Shown piece after piece: positions 6,925-16,065 of a DNA stretch of 36,153 nt (the first letter of the stretch is position 1; each line of letters starts with the position of its first letter). Where the stretch lies: the NCBI GenBank assembly GCA_031178355.1, contig JAPSJC010000016.1, positions 1 through 36,153 of the forward strand, written 5' to 3'. The notes under the pieces were generated by a model. That model did not search any database. It had not been told where the DNA came from and worked only from the letters and a program-made list of their open reading frames with translations. Origin of the DNA: Ureibacillus sp. (GTDB taxonomy: Bacteria > Bacillota > Bacilli > Bacillales_A > Planococcaceae). Made by a program: the position numbers and the translations under genes.

Positions 6925-7368
6925 TTATACATTTATACTATTTGAAATAGTAAACTTTTGTAGATCCTCAGAAGACAGCCTATAAGAAGCAACTTTCCTC
7001 TTCCACTGTTTGACTACATCAACTTGGTCTTCATCACTATAAACATAGAATTTCATTTCCTTGTTTTTATTTTTTACGTTAATGACAAATGGGATAATAT
7101 CCGTCTCAGGATTTAGAAACATTTCTTCATTACCTGGAAATATATGGTTTCTTTCTAAAAATAGAGCTTCATTAAAAAAGGTCGTAAATTTATTTTTTTC
7201 TTCCTTTTCTAATTGTTTTCCATTATAAGTTACGGTAACGTTTTTTGAATCAAGCTTTGGATGAAGTGCAAACTTACTTACTACCCAGCCTACCACTGCA
7301 CTTGGAGGACTTGTCGCCATTTTAATCAAAATTCCAACTAAGATTAATAAAATTGCCCACCATGTCAT
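6925..7368 (-). CDS. yfmQ: YfmQ-family protein
   Basis: The 147-residue protein begins with one hydrophobic segment (MTWWAILLILVGILIK) followed by a conserved SPPSAVVGWVVSKFALHPKL stretch, and later PGNEEMFLNPE and FYVYSDEDQVDVVKQWKRKV. This matches the B. subtilis YfmQ family as I remember it, both in length and in the order of motifs. Function unknown; probably membrane anchored with a cytoplasmic domain. I chose the ATG at 7368, 9 bases behind AAGGAG; a TTG at 7377 touches the ribosome site. It appears to be monocistronic. Confidence 0.72.
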   Translation of the reverse strand: MTWWAILLILVGILIKMATSPPSAVVGWVVSKFALHPKLDSKNVTVTYNGKQLEKEEKNKFTTFFNEALFLERNHIFPGNEEMFLNPETDIIPFVINVKNKNKEMKFYVYSDEDQVDVVKQWKRKVASYRLSSEDLQKFTISNSINV

Positions 7369-7465
7369 ATATATCAACTCCTTAGATAATATCTAACCAC
7401 CAAATTTACATGTGAGTAATTGTTTAGCATTAAAATAAGTTTGATTGTAAAAGAAAATCTATCTG

Positions 7466-8107
7466 TTATCCTAATATTTCCACAGCAGAACTAGTCCCTA
7501 TTCTTGAAGCACCTGCATCCACCATTAATTTTATATCATCTATGTTACGTACTCCTCCTGATGCTTTAACCCCAACATTTGATCCAACTGCTTTTCTCAT
7601 TATCTCAACATCTTCAACTGTTGCACCCTGCAAGGAAAATCCTGTTGAAGTTTTGACAAAGTCCGCACCTGCGGATACAGCCAATCTGCATGCTCTTTCT
7701 TTTTCTTCATTTGTTAGTAAACAAGCCTCTATTATAACTTTTACTAGAGCCTTTCCACTTGCTGCATTAACTACTGAACGTATATCTTTTTCAACTAGTT
7801 CATCGTTTTTATTTTTTAATGCCCCGATATTAATAACAGTATCTATTTCAGTTGCTCCATTTTCAATGGCATTTATAGTCTCAAATACTTTTGTCTCAGG
7901 TGTGTTTGCACCTAAAGGAAAACCTATAACCGTGCACACATTCACATCCGTATCTTTTAGTAGTTTTGCTGACATGCTTACCCATACAGGATTTACACAA
8001 ACAGATGCAAAGCCATACTGCGTAGCTTCTTTACATAAATTAATTATTTCTATTTCTGTAGTAGTAGGGGAAAGTAAAGTATGATCAATTAATTTTGCAA
8101 TGTTCAT
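7466..8107 (-). CDS. deoC: Deoxyribose-phosphate aldolase
   Basis: DeoC cleaves 2-deoxyribose-5-phosphate to glyceraldehyde-3-phosphate and acetaldehyde. The 213-residue class I aldolase has all key residues: Asp89 (EIDTVINIG), the Schiff-base Lys152 (DFVKTSTGF) and Lys181 (GVKASGGVR). Length is normal. It follows the Orn/Lys/Arg decarboxylase by 34 bases on the same strand, not the usual nupC/pdp nucleoside genes, so it may be serving another aldol reaction, possibly tied to the neighbouring amine genes. That link is inference from position only. Confidence 0.95.
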   Translation of the reverse strand: MNIAKLIDHTLLSPTTTEIEIINLCKEATQYGFASVCVNPVWVSMSAKLLKDTDVNVCTVIGFPLGANTPETKVFETINAIENGATEIDTVINIGALKNKNDELVEKDIRSVVNAASGKALVKVIIEACLLTNEEKERACRLAVSAGADFVKTSTGFSLQGATVEDVEIMRKAVGSNVGVKASGGVRNIDDIKLMVDAGASRIGTSSAVEILG

Positions 8108-8141
8108 CTATAGACCTACCTTCTCAATTTCAGTTTAGTTT

Positions 8142-9659
8142 TTATCTTTCTTTGATTACACGTATCTTTTGAAACTCTACATCTTCTGTTCCTTGAACAG
8201 GAAGTCCCGCTTCAATATTTTTTCGTGTATATTCCAAATTAGCTTTCGTAATTGTTTCTCCCGGTATAAATATCGGGATACCAGGGGGATATACCATTAC
8301 AAATTCTGCAATAATTCTTCCTTCAGACTCTTCAAAATCTACTACTTCCTTTTCTGCATAAAAAGCATCGCGTGGAGTTAGAGCCAATAAAGGGATTTCA
8401 GGTAGTAAGACAGAGTTATCTGTATCTATACCCAAATGATTTTTATACTCTTGTGATAGCACGGTTAATGCTTTAACGAGTATTTGTAAATCCGTTTCTG
8501 AGTCCCCTGGAGTGATAATACAAAGAATATTATATAGATCCGATAATTCGACCTCTATATTAAATCGGTTGCGTAGCCACTTTTCTACCTCATAACCAGT
8601 TATACCAAGTTCCTTTACTGAAATAAGTAGCTTAGTTGGGTCCATAGATACTGCAGCACTAGATTCTAGGACTTCACGTCCCAGACAATATAGATTATCA
8701 ATTTGATTAATTCTTGCTCGAGTTCTTTCTGCTTTTTGAATCGTTGCATCAAGTAAGGTTTTCCCTTCAGTAGCTAACATTCTTCTGGCAACATCTAGAG
8801 AAGCCAATAATAAGTATGATGTCGAGGAAGTAGTTAGCATATTTAAAATGGATTGTACCTTATTTGGAGACACAAGGTTTCCGCGCAAATTTAGTATCGA
8901 GCTTTGCGTAAGAGAACCACCTAATTTATGAACACTAGTTGCTGCAAGATCCGCTCCTGCCTCCATTGCAGAAAGCGGTAAGGCATCATGAAAATGAATA
9001 TGTGCTCCGTGTGCTTCATCAACAAGAACAGGAATATTCCTTGAATGGGCAATTTCCACTATTTTTTTCAAATCTCCTGAAACACCATAATACGTTGGAT
9101 TAATAAGAAGAACCGCTTTTGTATCCGGATGCAAAATCAATTCTCTTTCAATTGAATCTGGTGTAATTCCATGAGATATACCAAAAAAAGAATCTACTTC
9201 TGGATGTATAAAAATAGGAATAGCACCTGAAAAAACAATAGCACTCATGATTGATTTATGTACATTTCGTGGAACTAGAATTTTGTCGCCTGGTTCACAA
9301 ACCGACATAATCATTGCTATAATTGCTCCACTTGTTCCCTGAACAGAGAAGAATGTATAATCTGCTCCAAATGCCTTAGCTGCTAATTCTTGTGCCTCTT
9401 TAATTATCCCTTGTGGAAGATGTAAATTATCAAGTGGACTGATATTAATTAAATCAATAGAAAGTGCATTTTCACCAATAAATGCTCTATATTCAGGATC
9501 CATTCCATTTCCTTTTTTATGACCGGGAATATGAAATTGCAAAGGATCTTTTTCTGCATGGTTTTTTAAAGCTGTAAATAATGGAGTTTCAAACTGCTTT
9601 TTCTTTTCTATATCCTTTTTCATTGTCGTAAATGATGGCGTTTCATGTAAGTAGACCAA
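8142..9659 (-). CDS. Orn/Lys/Arg decarboxylase, arginine/lysine-type
   Basis: The 505-residue PLP enzyme is of the short Firmicute fold-type I group that includes arginine decarboxylase SpeA and lysine decarboxylase Cad. It shows FHIPGHKKG (42-50), the SVQGTSGA nucleotide-loop region (105-112), the DEAHGAH aspartate motif (214-220), and the PLP lysine Lys245 in SVHKLGGSL. Substrate (Arg, Lys or Orn) cannot be settled from sequence. The start is taken as TTG at 9659, about 11 bases after AAAGG; an internal ATG at residue 13 has no ribosome site. A MocR-type operator lies about 450 bases upstream with no other clear gene between, so this decarboxylase and deoC may belong to the MocR regulon. 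Confidence 0.9.
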   Translation of the reverse strand: MVYLHETPSFTTMKKDIEKKKQFETPLFTALKNHAEKDPLQFHIPGHKKGNGMDPEYRAFIGENALSIDLINISPLDNLHLPQGIIKEAQELAAKAFGADYTFFSVQGTSGAIIAMIMSVCEPGDKILVPRNVHKSIMSAIVFSGAIPIFIHPEVDSFFGISHGITPDSIERELILHPDTKAVLLINPTYYGVSGDLKKIVEIAHSRNIPVLVDEAHGAHIHFHDALPLSAMEAGADLAATSVHKLGGSLTQSSILNLRGNLVSPNKVQSILNMLTTSSTSYLLLASLDVARRMLATEGKTLLDATIQKAERTRARINQIDNLYCLGREVLESSAAVSMDPTKLLISVKELGITGYEVEKWLRNRFNIEVELSDLYNILCIITPGDSETDLQILVKALTVLSQEYKNHLGIDTDNSVLLPEIPLLALTPRDAFYAEKEVVDFEESEGRIIAEFVMVYPPGIPIFIPGETITKANLEYTRKNIEAGLPVQGTEDVEFQKIRVIKER

Positions 9660-9800
9660 TTTTTATACAACCTTTCTAACTCGAGATGTCTAATACTATT
9701 GATGTAGATTAATTAAGGTTAGATAAACAAAATAACCCTTTCTAATCTAATAATTCATAAAAAACAGATATATATTTAATTAAATGTATGGAGCATTTTT

Positions 9801-9935
9801 TTAAAATAAGTAATTTGCATTATCCCTTGATTTAAAAGAGGGCACAATGCCCTCATCCTTTCGTTTTGTTCTTTGATTTCGTAAAGACTCATCAACAATT
9901 TCTAAATTAGTTTCATTCCAAGAACATTCTTCCAC
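9801..9935 (-). CDS. Doubtful 44-codon open frame
   Basis: A GTG-started frame encodes 44 residues, rich in charged residues, with RNQRTKRKDEG in the centre. The only ribosome-like sequence is a weak AGG about 10 bases upstream. The hairpin at 9838-9854 lies inside the frame. I do not recognise the peptide. It could be a leader peptide, a gene remnant, or chance. Confidence 0.15.
   Translation of the reverse strand: MEECSWNETNLEIVDESLRNQRTKRKDEGIVPSFKSRDNANYLF
9830..9854 (-). terminator. Short hairpin with T-rich flank in the decarboxylase leader
   Basis: A 7-bp G+C-rich stem (9838-9844 with 9848-9854) and 3-base loop, followed on the minus strand by TTTTAAAT. It resembles an intrinsic terminator or attenuator about 180 bases before the decarboxylase start. 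Confidence 0.5.
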
Positions 9936-10084
9936 AGTTTATAATCCTATCTATCTGAAAGAATCGTACAAATCGCTACTATTTCTAAATATTATAAACA
10001 ACTGAAATTGTGTATAAGTAATACATTCATTTGAAACCATTAATATTTTCCTAAATGGATTTATAAATAATTATCCATCTCCCA

Positions 10085-10144
10085 TCTTAAAGAGTTTCAA
10101 TTTGTTTATAACCATCCAATGTATCTCTTTTTTCACCATCCATT
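10085..10144 (-). promoter_or_regulatory. MocR-type direct-repeat operator, site A
   Basis: Plus-strand text shows ACCATCCAAT (10111-10120) and ACCATCCATT (10135-10144), start points 24 bp apart. Read on the minus strand, the proximal repeat ends 19 bp before TTAAGA (10085-10090), a poor -10. It would drive transcription toward the decarboxylase-deoC pair. Confidence 0.6.
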
Positions 10145-10154
10145 TACCACGAAA

Positions 10155-10186
10155 AGGAAAAGAATCATGAACAATTCATGATTCTT
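10155..10186 (-). terminator. Intrinsic terminator of the MocR gene
   Basis: A perfect 12-bp stem (10160-10171 with 10175-10186) with a 3-base loop is followed on the minus strand by TTTCCTTTT. It lies about 30 bases behind the MocR stop codon. Confidence 0.85.
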
Positions 10187-10214
10187 AAGTAAGTTTGAGA
10201 ATAATTATAGTTGT

Positions 10215-11645
10215 TTAAATAAATTGAAGTGCTTCTGCAAACCGTTTAATACCTTCATCAATTGATTTTGCATCTTCCCTAGCAAAAGTAAAGCGTACAT
10301 AATTTTTGTTAGACCCCATAGTTGAACCAGGTACATAGATTATGCCCCTTTTAATGGACTCCTCTAGTAATTGCATTTCATTATAGTCTTTTTTAATTTT
10401 AACCCATATATGAATGCCGCCCTGTGGAATGGAGAATTCTACCTGATCCTTTAAATAAAAATTAAGACTTGCAACAATTTGATTTCTCCGTTTTTCCAAT
10501 TTTTTTATTAATCTTTTAATATGAGAATGAAAATTTTCAGAATCCATAAAATCATTAGCAATCCATTGTGTAAAGCTTGAATGACCAAAGTCAATTTGTT
10601 GTTTTGCGTCAGATAATCTTTCTATTACTGAACTTGGTCCAATAATCCAGCCAATCCTTAACCCGGAAGCAACAACTTTTGACAAAGAGCTGATATATAA
10701 AACATTACCGTTAACGTCCATTGATTTAAGTGTAGAAGTTTTTTCTCCGGTAAAAGACGTTAAACTATATGGATCGTCTTCTACTACAGGAATACCATGT
10801 TCAGACGATATCTCTAAAATAGCTTTGCGTTGTTTTTCATTCAATAGAGAACCTGTAGGGTTTTGAAAATCGGGATTTAAAAAAATCATTCGAATTCGAT
10901 GTTTTTTATATAACGACTTTATATCTTCCGGATTTATACCATCCTGATTCACAGGTAAATAATAAACCTTTAAACCAGCTGATTTAAAAATTGGGAGATT
11001 ATAAGTATAAGACGGGTCTTCTATCGCTACAGCATCTCCGGGCTTTAACAAACACTGGACGACTAAGTGTAAAGCTTGTTGTGCACCAGAAGTAATGAGT
11101 ATTGAAGAAGGAATCGTTTCAATACCTCTAAATTTTTTTACATGGCTAGTCAAGGTATTTCTTAGTATATCGTTACCTTGCGGATGATCATATCCTAAAC
11201 TTCCTATATATGAACGTGACGAAGTTATTTCCCGTAAGAAATTCTTTGGAAATAAATCTTCTGACAACTCTCCGCTAGCTAAATTAATTAGTTTATGTCC
11301 AACGGCTTCTTTCCTTATCCTTTGCGTAACGGGTAAGTTTGGCAAAAATGAACCTGCCTCAATATACCTATTCCAGCTTGGAATACGTTTTTTGGTAATC
11401 CCCCATATATCGGTACTAATGGTAGTCCCGCTTCCTCTAGTTCTTTGAATGAGTCCATTAGCTTCTAGTTCATCATATGCAGCAACTACTGTGCTCCTAT
11501 TTACATTCAGTTCCTTTGCTAGATACCTTTCAGATGGTAAAGGTTTATCAGGTGGAAATGTACCATCTTCTATTCCATTTTCTATATATTCAGCAAGTTG
11601 TTTATATATAGCCTTTTTTGCTTTTCTTTCTGGTTTCCAATCCAT
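10215..11645 (-). CDS. MocR/GabR-type regulator (GntR head, aminotransferase body)
   Basis: The 476-residue protein joins an N-terminal GntR winged helix-turn-helix (about 12-70, with PLPSERYLAKELNVNRSTVV) to a fold-type I aminotransferase domain (about 115-476). The PLP lysine is Lys323 in SSLSKVVASGLRIGW; the DDPYS aspartate motif is present. MocR proteins bind PLP and usually an amine or amino acid and act on direct-repeat operators. The start ATG at 11645 lies 8 bases after GGAG. A 24-bp-spaced direct repeat precedes its own promoter and recurs in front of the decarboxylase, PAP2, TrpF-like and aminotransferase operons, so I infer that it controls all of them and itself. Ligand unknown. 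Confidence 0.9.
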   Translation of the reverse strand: MDWKPERKAKKAIYKQLAEYIENGIEDGTFPPDKPLPSERYLAKELNVNRSTVVAAYDELEANGLIQRTRGSGTTISTDIWGITKKRIPSWNRYIEAGSFLPNLPVTQRIRKEAVGHKLINLASGELSEDLFPKNFLREITSSRSYIGSLGYDHPQGNDILRNTLTSHVKKFRGIETIPSSILITSGAQQALHLVVQCLLKPGDAVAIEDPSYTYNLPIFKSAGLKVYYLPVNQDGINPEDIKSLYKKHRIRMIFLNPDFQNPTGSLLNEKQRKAILEISSEHGIPVVEDDPYSLTSFTGEKTSTLKSMDVNGNVLYISSLSKVVASGLRIGWIIGPSSVIERLSDAKQQIDFGHSSFTQWIANDFMDSENFHSHIKRLIKKLEKRRNQIVASLNFYLKDQVEFSIPQGGIHIWVKIKKDYNEMQLLEESIKRGIIYVPGSTMGSNKNYVRFTFAREDAKSIDEGIKRFAEALQFI

Positions 11646-11692
11646 CTTTAACACTCCATACATCCTAATTAGTAATTCATTAAAATTATTAT

Positions 11693-11752
11693 ATTTTAAT
11701 CAATTGCGCCCATACATAACCATCCAATCATCAAATATTTTAACCATCCATT
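11693..11752 (-). promoter_or_regulatory. MocR autoregulatory operator and promoter
   Basis: ACCATCCAAT (11719-11728) and ACCATCCATT (11743-11752) are 24 bp apart. On the minus strand the proximal repeat ends 19 bp before a TAAAAT -10 (11693-11698), and the region of the -35 overlaps the end of the repeat and has no consensus hexamer. This layout fits an activator that replaces the -35. Confidence 0.75.
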
Positions 11753-12109
11753 TTATATTTTAGTCCCCTTTCAAGAAATCATTTCATGCACAAAACCTTT
11801 TGTAGTAATGATTCTTCCATATTAAATCTTAATTAATTTTAACCTAATTTTATTTTCTCGTTTTAGAACATTTTGTGATACATTCGATATTTGCTTGCCT
11901 TTCAAATTTTGAGGAACTAATATGAAAATCGATTGTGTATCCTGTAATACACGAACCAATGATTAGCCTATGAAACTTCTAAGATTACTTGAAAGGGGCA
12001 TGCCTATGAAAAAGATAAAGATAATTTATTCTCACTAGTTCAATTTTTAGTTTTAACATAGCAACTTATTTTTAATTATTCACTTAAATGTAAGGGAAGG
12101 AGTATCTAT
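11753..12109. other. Intergenic region before qoxA
   Basis: The 350 bases hold the qox promoter, which I cannot place firmly. A small inverted repeat GTGTAT-N6-ATACAC (11935-11952) is a possible regulator site. A 10-codon frame with a start at about 12003 (MPMKKIKIIYSH) ends at once and is probably not a gene. The qoxA ribosome site is GGAAGGAG at about 12094-12101. Confidence 0.4.
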
Positions 12110-13039
12110 ATGAAAATCAAATTTCCTTTTTTAGGTTCAATGCTAGCGCTTGTTACTTTTCTTGTAGGTTGTGAACCATTAATGGTTTTGAATCCGAAAG
12201 GTCCAATGGCTGCAAGACAAGCAAGTGACATCATGTTATCTATTGGCATTATGACAATAGTTGTCATTGTTGTGCTGGTTATTTTAACCTTTATCTTATT
12301 CAAGTTCCGTGCTTCAAAACAACCAAACGACTATGAACCACCTCATGTTGAGGCGAATATTTGGGTAGAAGTGATATGTATAGGGATTCCAATACTAATT
12401 GTTGCATATCTGTCTTTTGTTTCAGTTCAAAGTAACTATATTGTAGAATCTGCACCGACTGGTTATGAAAATGAAAAACCGTTAGTTATCTATGCTTCTT
12501 CTTCTGACTGGAAATGGCACTTCAGTTACCCTGAACAAGGTATTGAAACAGTTAACTACTTATATATACCAACGGACAGACCACTTGAATTTAAACTATA
12601 TTCACATGGTCCAATTACAAGTTTCTGGATTCCTCAACTTGGTGGACAAAAATATGCAATGGCCGATATGGTGACAACTTTACACTTAGCTGCAGATGTT
12701 CCAGGGGAATATATGGGACGTAATGCAAACTTCAGCGGTAAAGGATTCGCAGAAAATATATTCAATGTTACAGCAATGTCTCAAAAAGAATTTGATGAAT
12801 GGGTTGAAGAAGTTCATGAAAGAGCAGAACCTTTAACTGAAGATGAATTTAATAAATTATTAGAACCAGGTCATTTAGGACAAATGACGTTTACTGGTAC
12901 ACATTTAGAATTTAGTCCAGCTCCTGAACATAACCACGGTTTGGACATTGACGATCTAGAATCAAATCATATTGATCATACTTCTCATGATAGTCAAACA
13001 GATTCAACAAACATAGAAACTGACCACAGCGGTCATTAA
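12110..13039 (+). CDS. qoxA: Cytochrome aa3 quinol oxidase subunit II
   Basis: QoxA is the quinol-type subunit II of the heme-copper oxidase. The 309-residue product has a lipoprotein signal ending LVGC (Cys21), two membrane spans (about 41-66 and 85-107), and an extracytoplasmic cupredoxin-like domain. The CuA ligands of cytochrome c oxidases are absent, as expected for a quinol oxidase. The C-terminus is an unusual acidic, histidine-rich tail (about ten His in the last 40 residues, ending TDHSGH) that could bind metal. First gene of qoxABCD; 58 bases precede qoxB. Confidence 0.96.
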   Translation: MKIKFPFLGSMLALVTFLVGCEPLMVLNPKGPMAARQASDIMLSIGIMTIVVIVVLVILTFILFKFRASKQPNDYEPPHVEANIWVEVICIGIPILIVAYLSFVSVQSNYIVESAPTGYENEKPLVIYASSSDWKWHFSYPEQGIETVNYLYIPTDRPLEFKLYSHGPITSFWIPQLGGQKYAMADMVTTLHLAADVPGEYMGRNANFSGKGFAENIFNVTAMSQKEFDEWVEEVHERAEPLTEDEFNKLLEPGHLGQMTFTGTHLEFSPAPEHNHGLDIDDLESNHIDHTSHDSQTDSTNIETDHSGH

Positions 13040-13097
13040 TTTTAAATGAAAAACTAGATTCATAGACTAATCTTTGCTCTTGAAAGGAGATACTAAG

Positions 13098-15080
13098 ATG
13101 GAATTCTTTGAACGATTTGCCATTCCTCACCCTAGCCCTATGATTTACGCTTCAATGGTGGCGATAGCGTTAGTATCAATTGGGATTTTAGTTGGGATCA
13201 CATATTTCAAAAAATGGGGTTATCTATGGCATGAATGGTTTACAAGCGTTGACCATAAAAAAATAGGGATTATGTATTTAATCTCAGCCCTAATTATGCT
13301 TTTCCGTGGTGGTGCAGATGCAATCTTAATGCGTGCACAGCTATCTTCACCGGAAATGAAATTATTAGACGCACAGCATTATAATGAGATTTTTACAACT
13401 CATGGAGTTGTCATGATATTTTTTGTGGTGATGCCATTTATCTTCGCCTTCATGAACTTAATCGTACCTTTACAAATTGGAGGACGTGACGTTGCATTTC
13501 CACGCTTAAATGCACTAAGCTTTTGGTTATTCTTTGCCGGAGCGATGTTATTTAATATTTCATTTGTTATCGGTGGTTCTCCAGATGCAGGTTGGACATC
13601 TTACTTCCCTCTTGCAGGAAATGATTTCAGTACATCAGTGGGAACAAACTATTACATGTTAGCTCTACAAATCTCAGGGATTGGTTCCTTAATGACTGGG
13701 ATTAACATGATTACAACAATCTTAAAAATGAGAGCACCAGGAATGACTCTAATGAAACTGCCAATGTTTACTTGGTCTGCTTTAATTACAAATGTCATTA
13801 TCGTATTTGCATTCCCAGTATTAACAATTGCTTTATTAATGGGGACAACTGACCGTTTATTTGGAACAAACTTCTTTACAACGGGTAATGGCGGTATGGA
13901 TATGCTTTGGGCAAACTTCTTCTGGGTCTGGGGACATCCAGAGGTTTACATTTTAATCTTACCTGCATTCGGTCTTTATAGTGAAATTATTTCAACGTTC
14001 TCTGGCCGAAACCTATATGGTTACAAATCAATGGTTGGATCTATGGTATTAATTTCCCTACTTTCATTCTTAGTTTGGACACATCACTTTTTTACAATGG
14101 GTCAAGGTGCATTTACAAACAGTATTTTCTCCATTACTACAATGGCGATTGCAGTTCCAACTGGGGTAAAGATCTTTAACTGGTTATTTACGATGTGGAA
14201 GGGAAAAATCCGTTTCACAGTGCCAATGCTATATTCAGTAGGATTTATCCCATTGTTTACAATCGGTGGGGTTACAGGGGTTATGCTTGCGATGTCAGCA
14301 GCAGACTATCAATACCATAATACAATGTTCTTAGTAGCTCACTTCCATAATACAATAATTCCTGGTGTGCTATTCGCATTGTTAGCTGGACTAACTTACT
14401 ACTGGCCAAAATTCTTTGGCTTCATGTTGAATGAAAAAATCGGTAAATCGACTTTCTGGTTAGTAGCTGTTGGTTTCGTACTTACCTTCTTCCCAATGTA
14501 CATCACTGGTTTAGACGGTCAAGCACGCCGTATGTACACTTACTCAGAGGAAACTGGCTTTGGTCCATTAAACATGTTGTCATTCGTAGGCTCTGCATTA
14601 TTTGCAATTGGCTTTGTAACACTCGTTTATAACCTTTACTATAGTTTCAAAAACTCACCGCGTAATATCGGTAGTGACCCGTGGGATGCACGTTCAGTAG
14701 AATGGGCTACTCATACACCAATACCAGAATACAACTTTGCAAGACTCCCACAAGTTGCTTCAAGTGAAGCTTTCTGGGATATGAAGAAAAAAGGTCACAA
14801 ATTATTTACTGGTGAACTAAAAGAGATCCATATGCCAAATAATAGCGGCGTTCCATTCGTCCTGGGGATTATCTTCTTTATCGCAGGGTTCTCATTCGTC
14901 TTTGCGTTATGGGTACCTGCAGTAGTTGCAGTAATCGGTATATTTGTTTGTATGGCACTACGTTCATTCGAACAAGATCATGGACGCCATATTAATGTTA
15001 AAGAAATTAAAGAGATAGAAGCACAATACGAGGAGGTGCCGGGTAATGAAGATCGATCACACACAACCACTCGAGTATAG
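13098..15080 (+). CDS. qoxB: Cytochrome aa3 quinol oxidase subunit I
   Basis: QoxB reduces oxygen at the heme a3-CuB centre and pumps protons. The 660-residue polytopic protein has FTTHGVVMIF (low-spin heme His), WVWGHPEVYILILP (CuB His cross-linked to Tyr), WTHHFF (two CuB His) and AHFHNTIIPG (axial heme ligands). The start is the ATG at 13098, behind GAAAGGAGA; the longer frame from 13074 begins inside that leader. It overlaps qoxC by 35 bases, indicating translational coupling. Confidence 0.97.
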   Translation: MEFFERFAIPHPSPMIYASMVAIALVSIGILVGITYFKKWGYLWHEWFTSVDHKKIGIMYLISALIMLFRGGADAILMRAQLSSPEMKLLDAQHYNEIFTTHGVVMIFFVVMPFIFAFMNLIVPLQIGGRDVAFPRLNALSFWLFFAGAMLFNISFVIGGSPDAGWTSYFPLAGNDFSTSVGTNYYMLALQISGIGSLMTGINMITTILKMRAPGMTLMKLPMFTWSALITNVIIVFAFPVLTIALLMGTTDRLFGTNFFTTGNGGMDMLWANFFWVWGHPEVYILILPAFGLYSEIISTFSGRNLYGYKSMVGSMVLISLLSFLVWTHHFFTMGQGAFTNSIFSITTMAIAVPTGVKIFNWLFTMWKGKIRFTVPMLYSVGFIPLFTIGGVTGVMLAMSAADYQYHNTMFLVAHFHNTIIPGVLFALLAGLTYYWPKFFGFMLNEKIGKSTFWLVAVGFVLTFFPMYITGLDGQARRMYTYSEETGFGPLNMLSFVGSALFAIGFVTLVYNLYYSFKNSPRNIGSDPWDARSVEWATHTPIPEYNFARLPQVASSEAFWDMKKKGHKLFTGELKEIHMPNNSGVPFVLGIIFFIAGFSFVFALWVPAVVAVIGIFVCMALRSFEQDHGRHINVKEIKEIEAQYEEVPGNEDRSHTTTRV

Positions 15081-15645
15081 TACTGATCAAAATCAGTTAA
15101 ATATTTTAGGTTTCTGGATATTCCTTGGCGCTGAAATTATGTTGTTCGCTACCCTTTTCACGGCCTACTTCACATTAGAAGGTCGTACAGGTAGCGGCCC
15201 TACTCCAGCAGATATTTTTGAAATTACACCCGTGCTGATTGAAACGTTTGTATTATTAACAAGTAGTTTTACGATTGGGCTTGGCGTTCATGCAATGAGA
15301 CTTGGTCGAAAAAATGCGATGTTAACGTTCTTTGGTATTACGCTACTTCTTGGATTAGGTTTCCTCGGTGTAGAGATCTATGAATTCACGCATTATTACC
15401 ATGTTGGGGCAACTTATCAAACCAGTGCATTTACCGCTGCATTGTTAACAACATTAGGGACACATGGTGCCCACGTTACATTAGGTTTATTCTGGGGATT
15501 ATTCATCATCCTACAAGTGAAAAAGCGTGGTTTAACACCTGAAAATGCAAATAAATCATTTATCTTCTCTCTTTACTGGCATTTCTTAGATGTTGTTTGG
15601 ATCTTTATCTTCAGCTTCATCTATCTGAAAGGAATGATGATGTAA
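15046..15645 (+). CDS. qoxC: Cytochrome aa3 quinol oxidase subunit III
   Basis: The 199-residue protein has five predicted membrane spans and the subunit III landmarks LGFWIFLGAEIMLFATLF near the start, the TLGTHGAHVTLGL helix and YWHFLDVVWIFIF near the end. The start is set by GAGGAGG 8 bases upstream inside the end of qoxB. Structural subunit of the quinol oxidase, helping to stabilise subunit I. Confidence 0.96.
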   Translation: MKIDHTQPLEYSTDQNQLNILGFWIFLGAEIMLFATLFTAYFTLEGRTGSGPTPADIFEITPVLIETFVLLTSSFTIGLGVHAMRLGRKNAMLTFFGITLLLGLGFLGVEIYEFTHYYHVGATYQTSAFTAALLTTLGTHGAHVTLGLFWGLFIILQVKKRGLTPENANKSFIFSLYWHFLDVVWIFIFSFIYLKGMMM

Positions 15646-15646
15646 T

Positions 15647-15928
15647 ATGAAAGAATTATTTCCTGCTAAACAGGTGATGGGCTTTGTCTTTTCATTGATT
15701 CTAACTGCGGTTGCATTACTTGTTTACTTTACTAATATGTCATTCGCAGTAGGCATGACGATCCTGTTAGTAACTGCTTTTATCCAAGCATTTCTACAGC
15801 TTGTTGTATTCATGCACGCTGGTGAATCTAAAGATAGCTCAGCTATTTATACAAATATTGTGTATGGTATCATTCTTGCAGCTATAACTATTTTCGGTTC
15901 ATTATTGATTCTGATTTGGGATATGTAA
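15647..15928 (+). CDS. qoxD: Cytochrome aa3 quinol oxidase subunit IV
   Basis: The 93-residue protein has three membrane spans and the subunit IV motif AFIQAFLQLVVFMH. It begins one base after the qoxC stop. Last gene of the oxidase operon, followed at once by a terminator. Confidence 0.94.
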   Translation: MKELFPAKQVMGFVFSLILTAVALLVYFTNMSFAVGMTILLVTAFIQAFLQLVVFMHAGESKDSSAIYTNIVYGIILAAITIFGSLLILIWDM

Positions 15929-15937
15929 AAAAATATA

Positions 15938-15970
15938 AAGCTTGAGAGTGGTTCTCAAGCTTTTTTTAAA
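15938..15970 (+). terminator. Terminator of qoxABCD
   Basis: An 11-bp stem (15938-15948 with 15953-15963), loop of four, then a run of T. It lies 10 bases behind qoxD. Confidence 0.92.
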
Positions 15971-16065
15971 GAGTAAGATATTTTTTGTGATGTTATTAAA
16001 AACTTAGTGTACAGCATTAGGATTTGCGCTATTTACAAGGGAATTAATAAAAAGGGGTTAATTAT

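Larger units (their letters stand above)
9660..10084 (-). other. Long upstream region (possible leader) of the decarboxylase gene
   Basis: If the MocR-type promoter at 10085-10144 drives the decarboxylase, the transcript has a leader of about 420 bases. The leader would contain a compact hairpin with a T-rich 3' flank (9838-9854) and a 44-codon open frame. No known riboswitch fold was recognised. A nearer promoter for the decarboxylase may exist instead. Confidence 0.35.

Noticed and set aside
7542-8084. 180-codon plus-strand frame opposite deoC
   Set aside because: Fully antisense to a clear aldolase gene, no ribosome site and no recognisable protein motif; a shadow of the deoC codon pattern.
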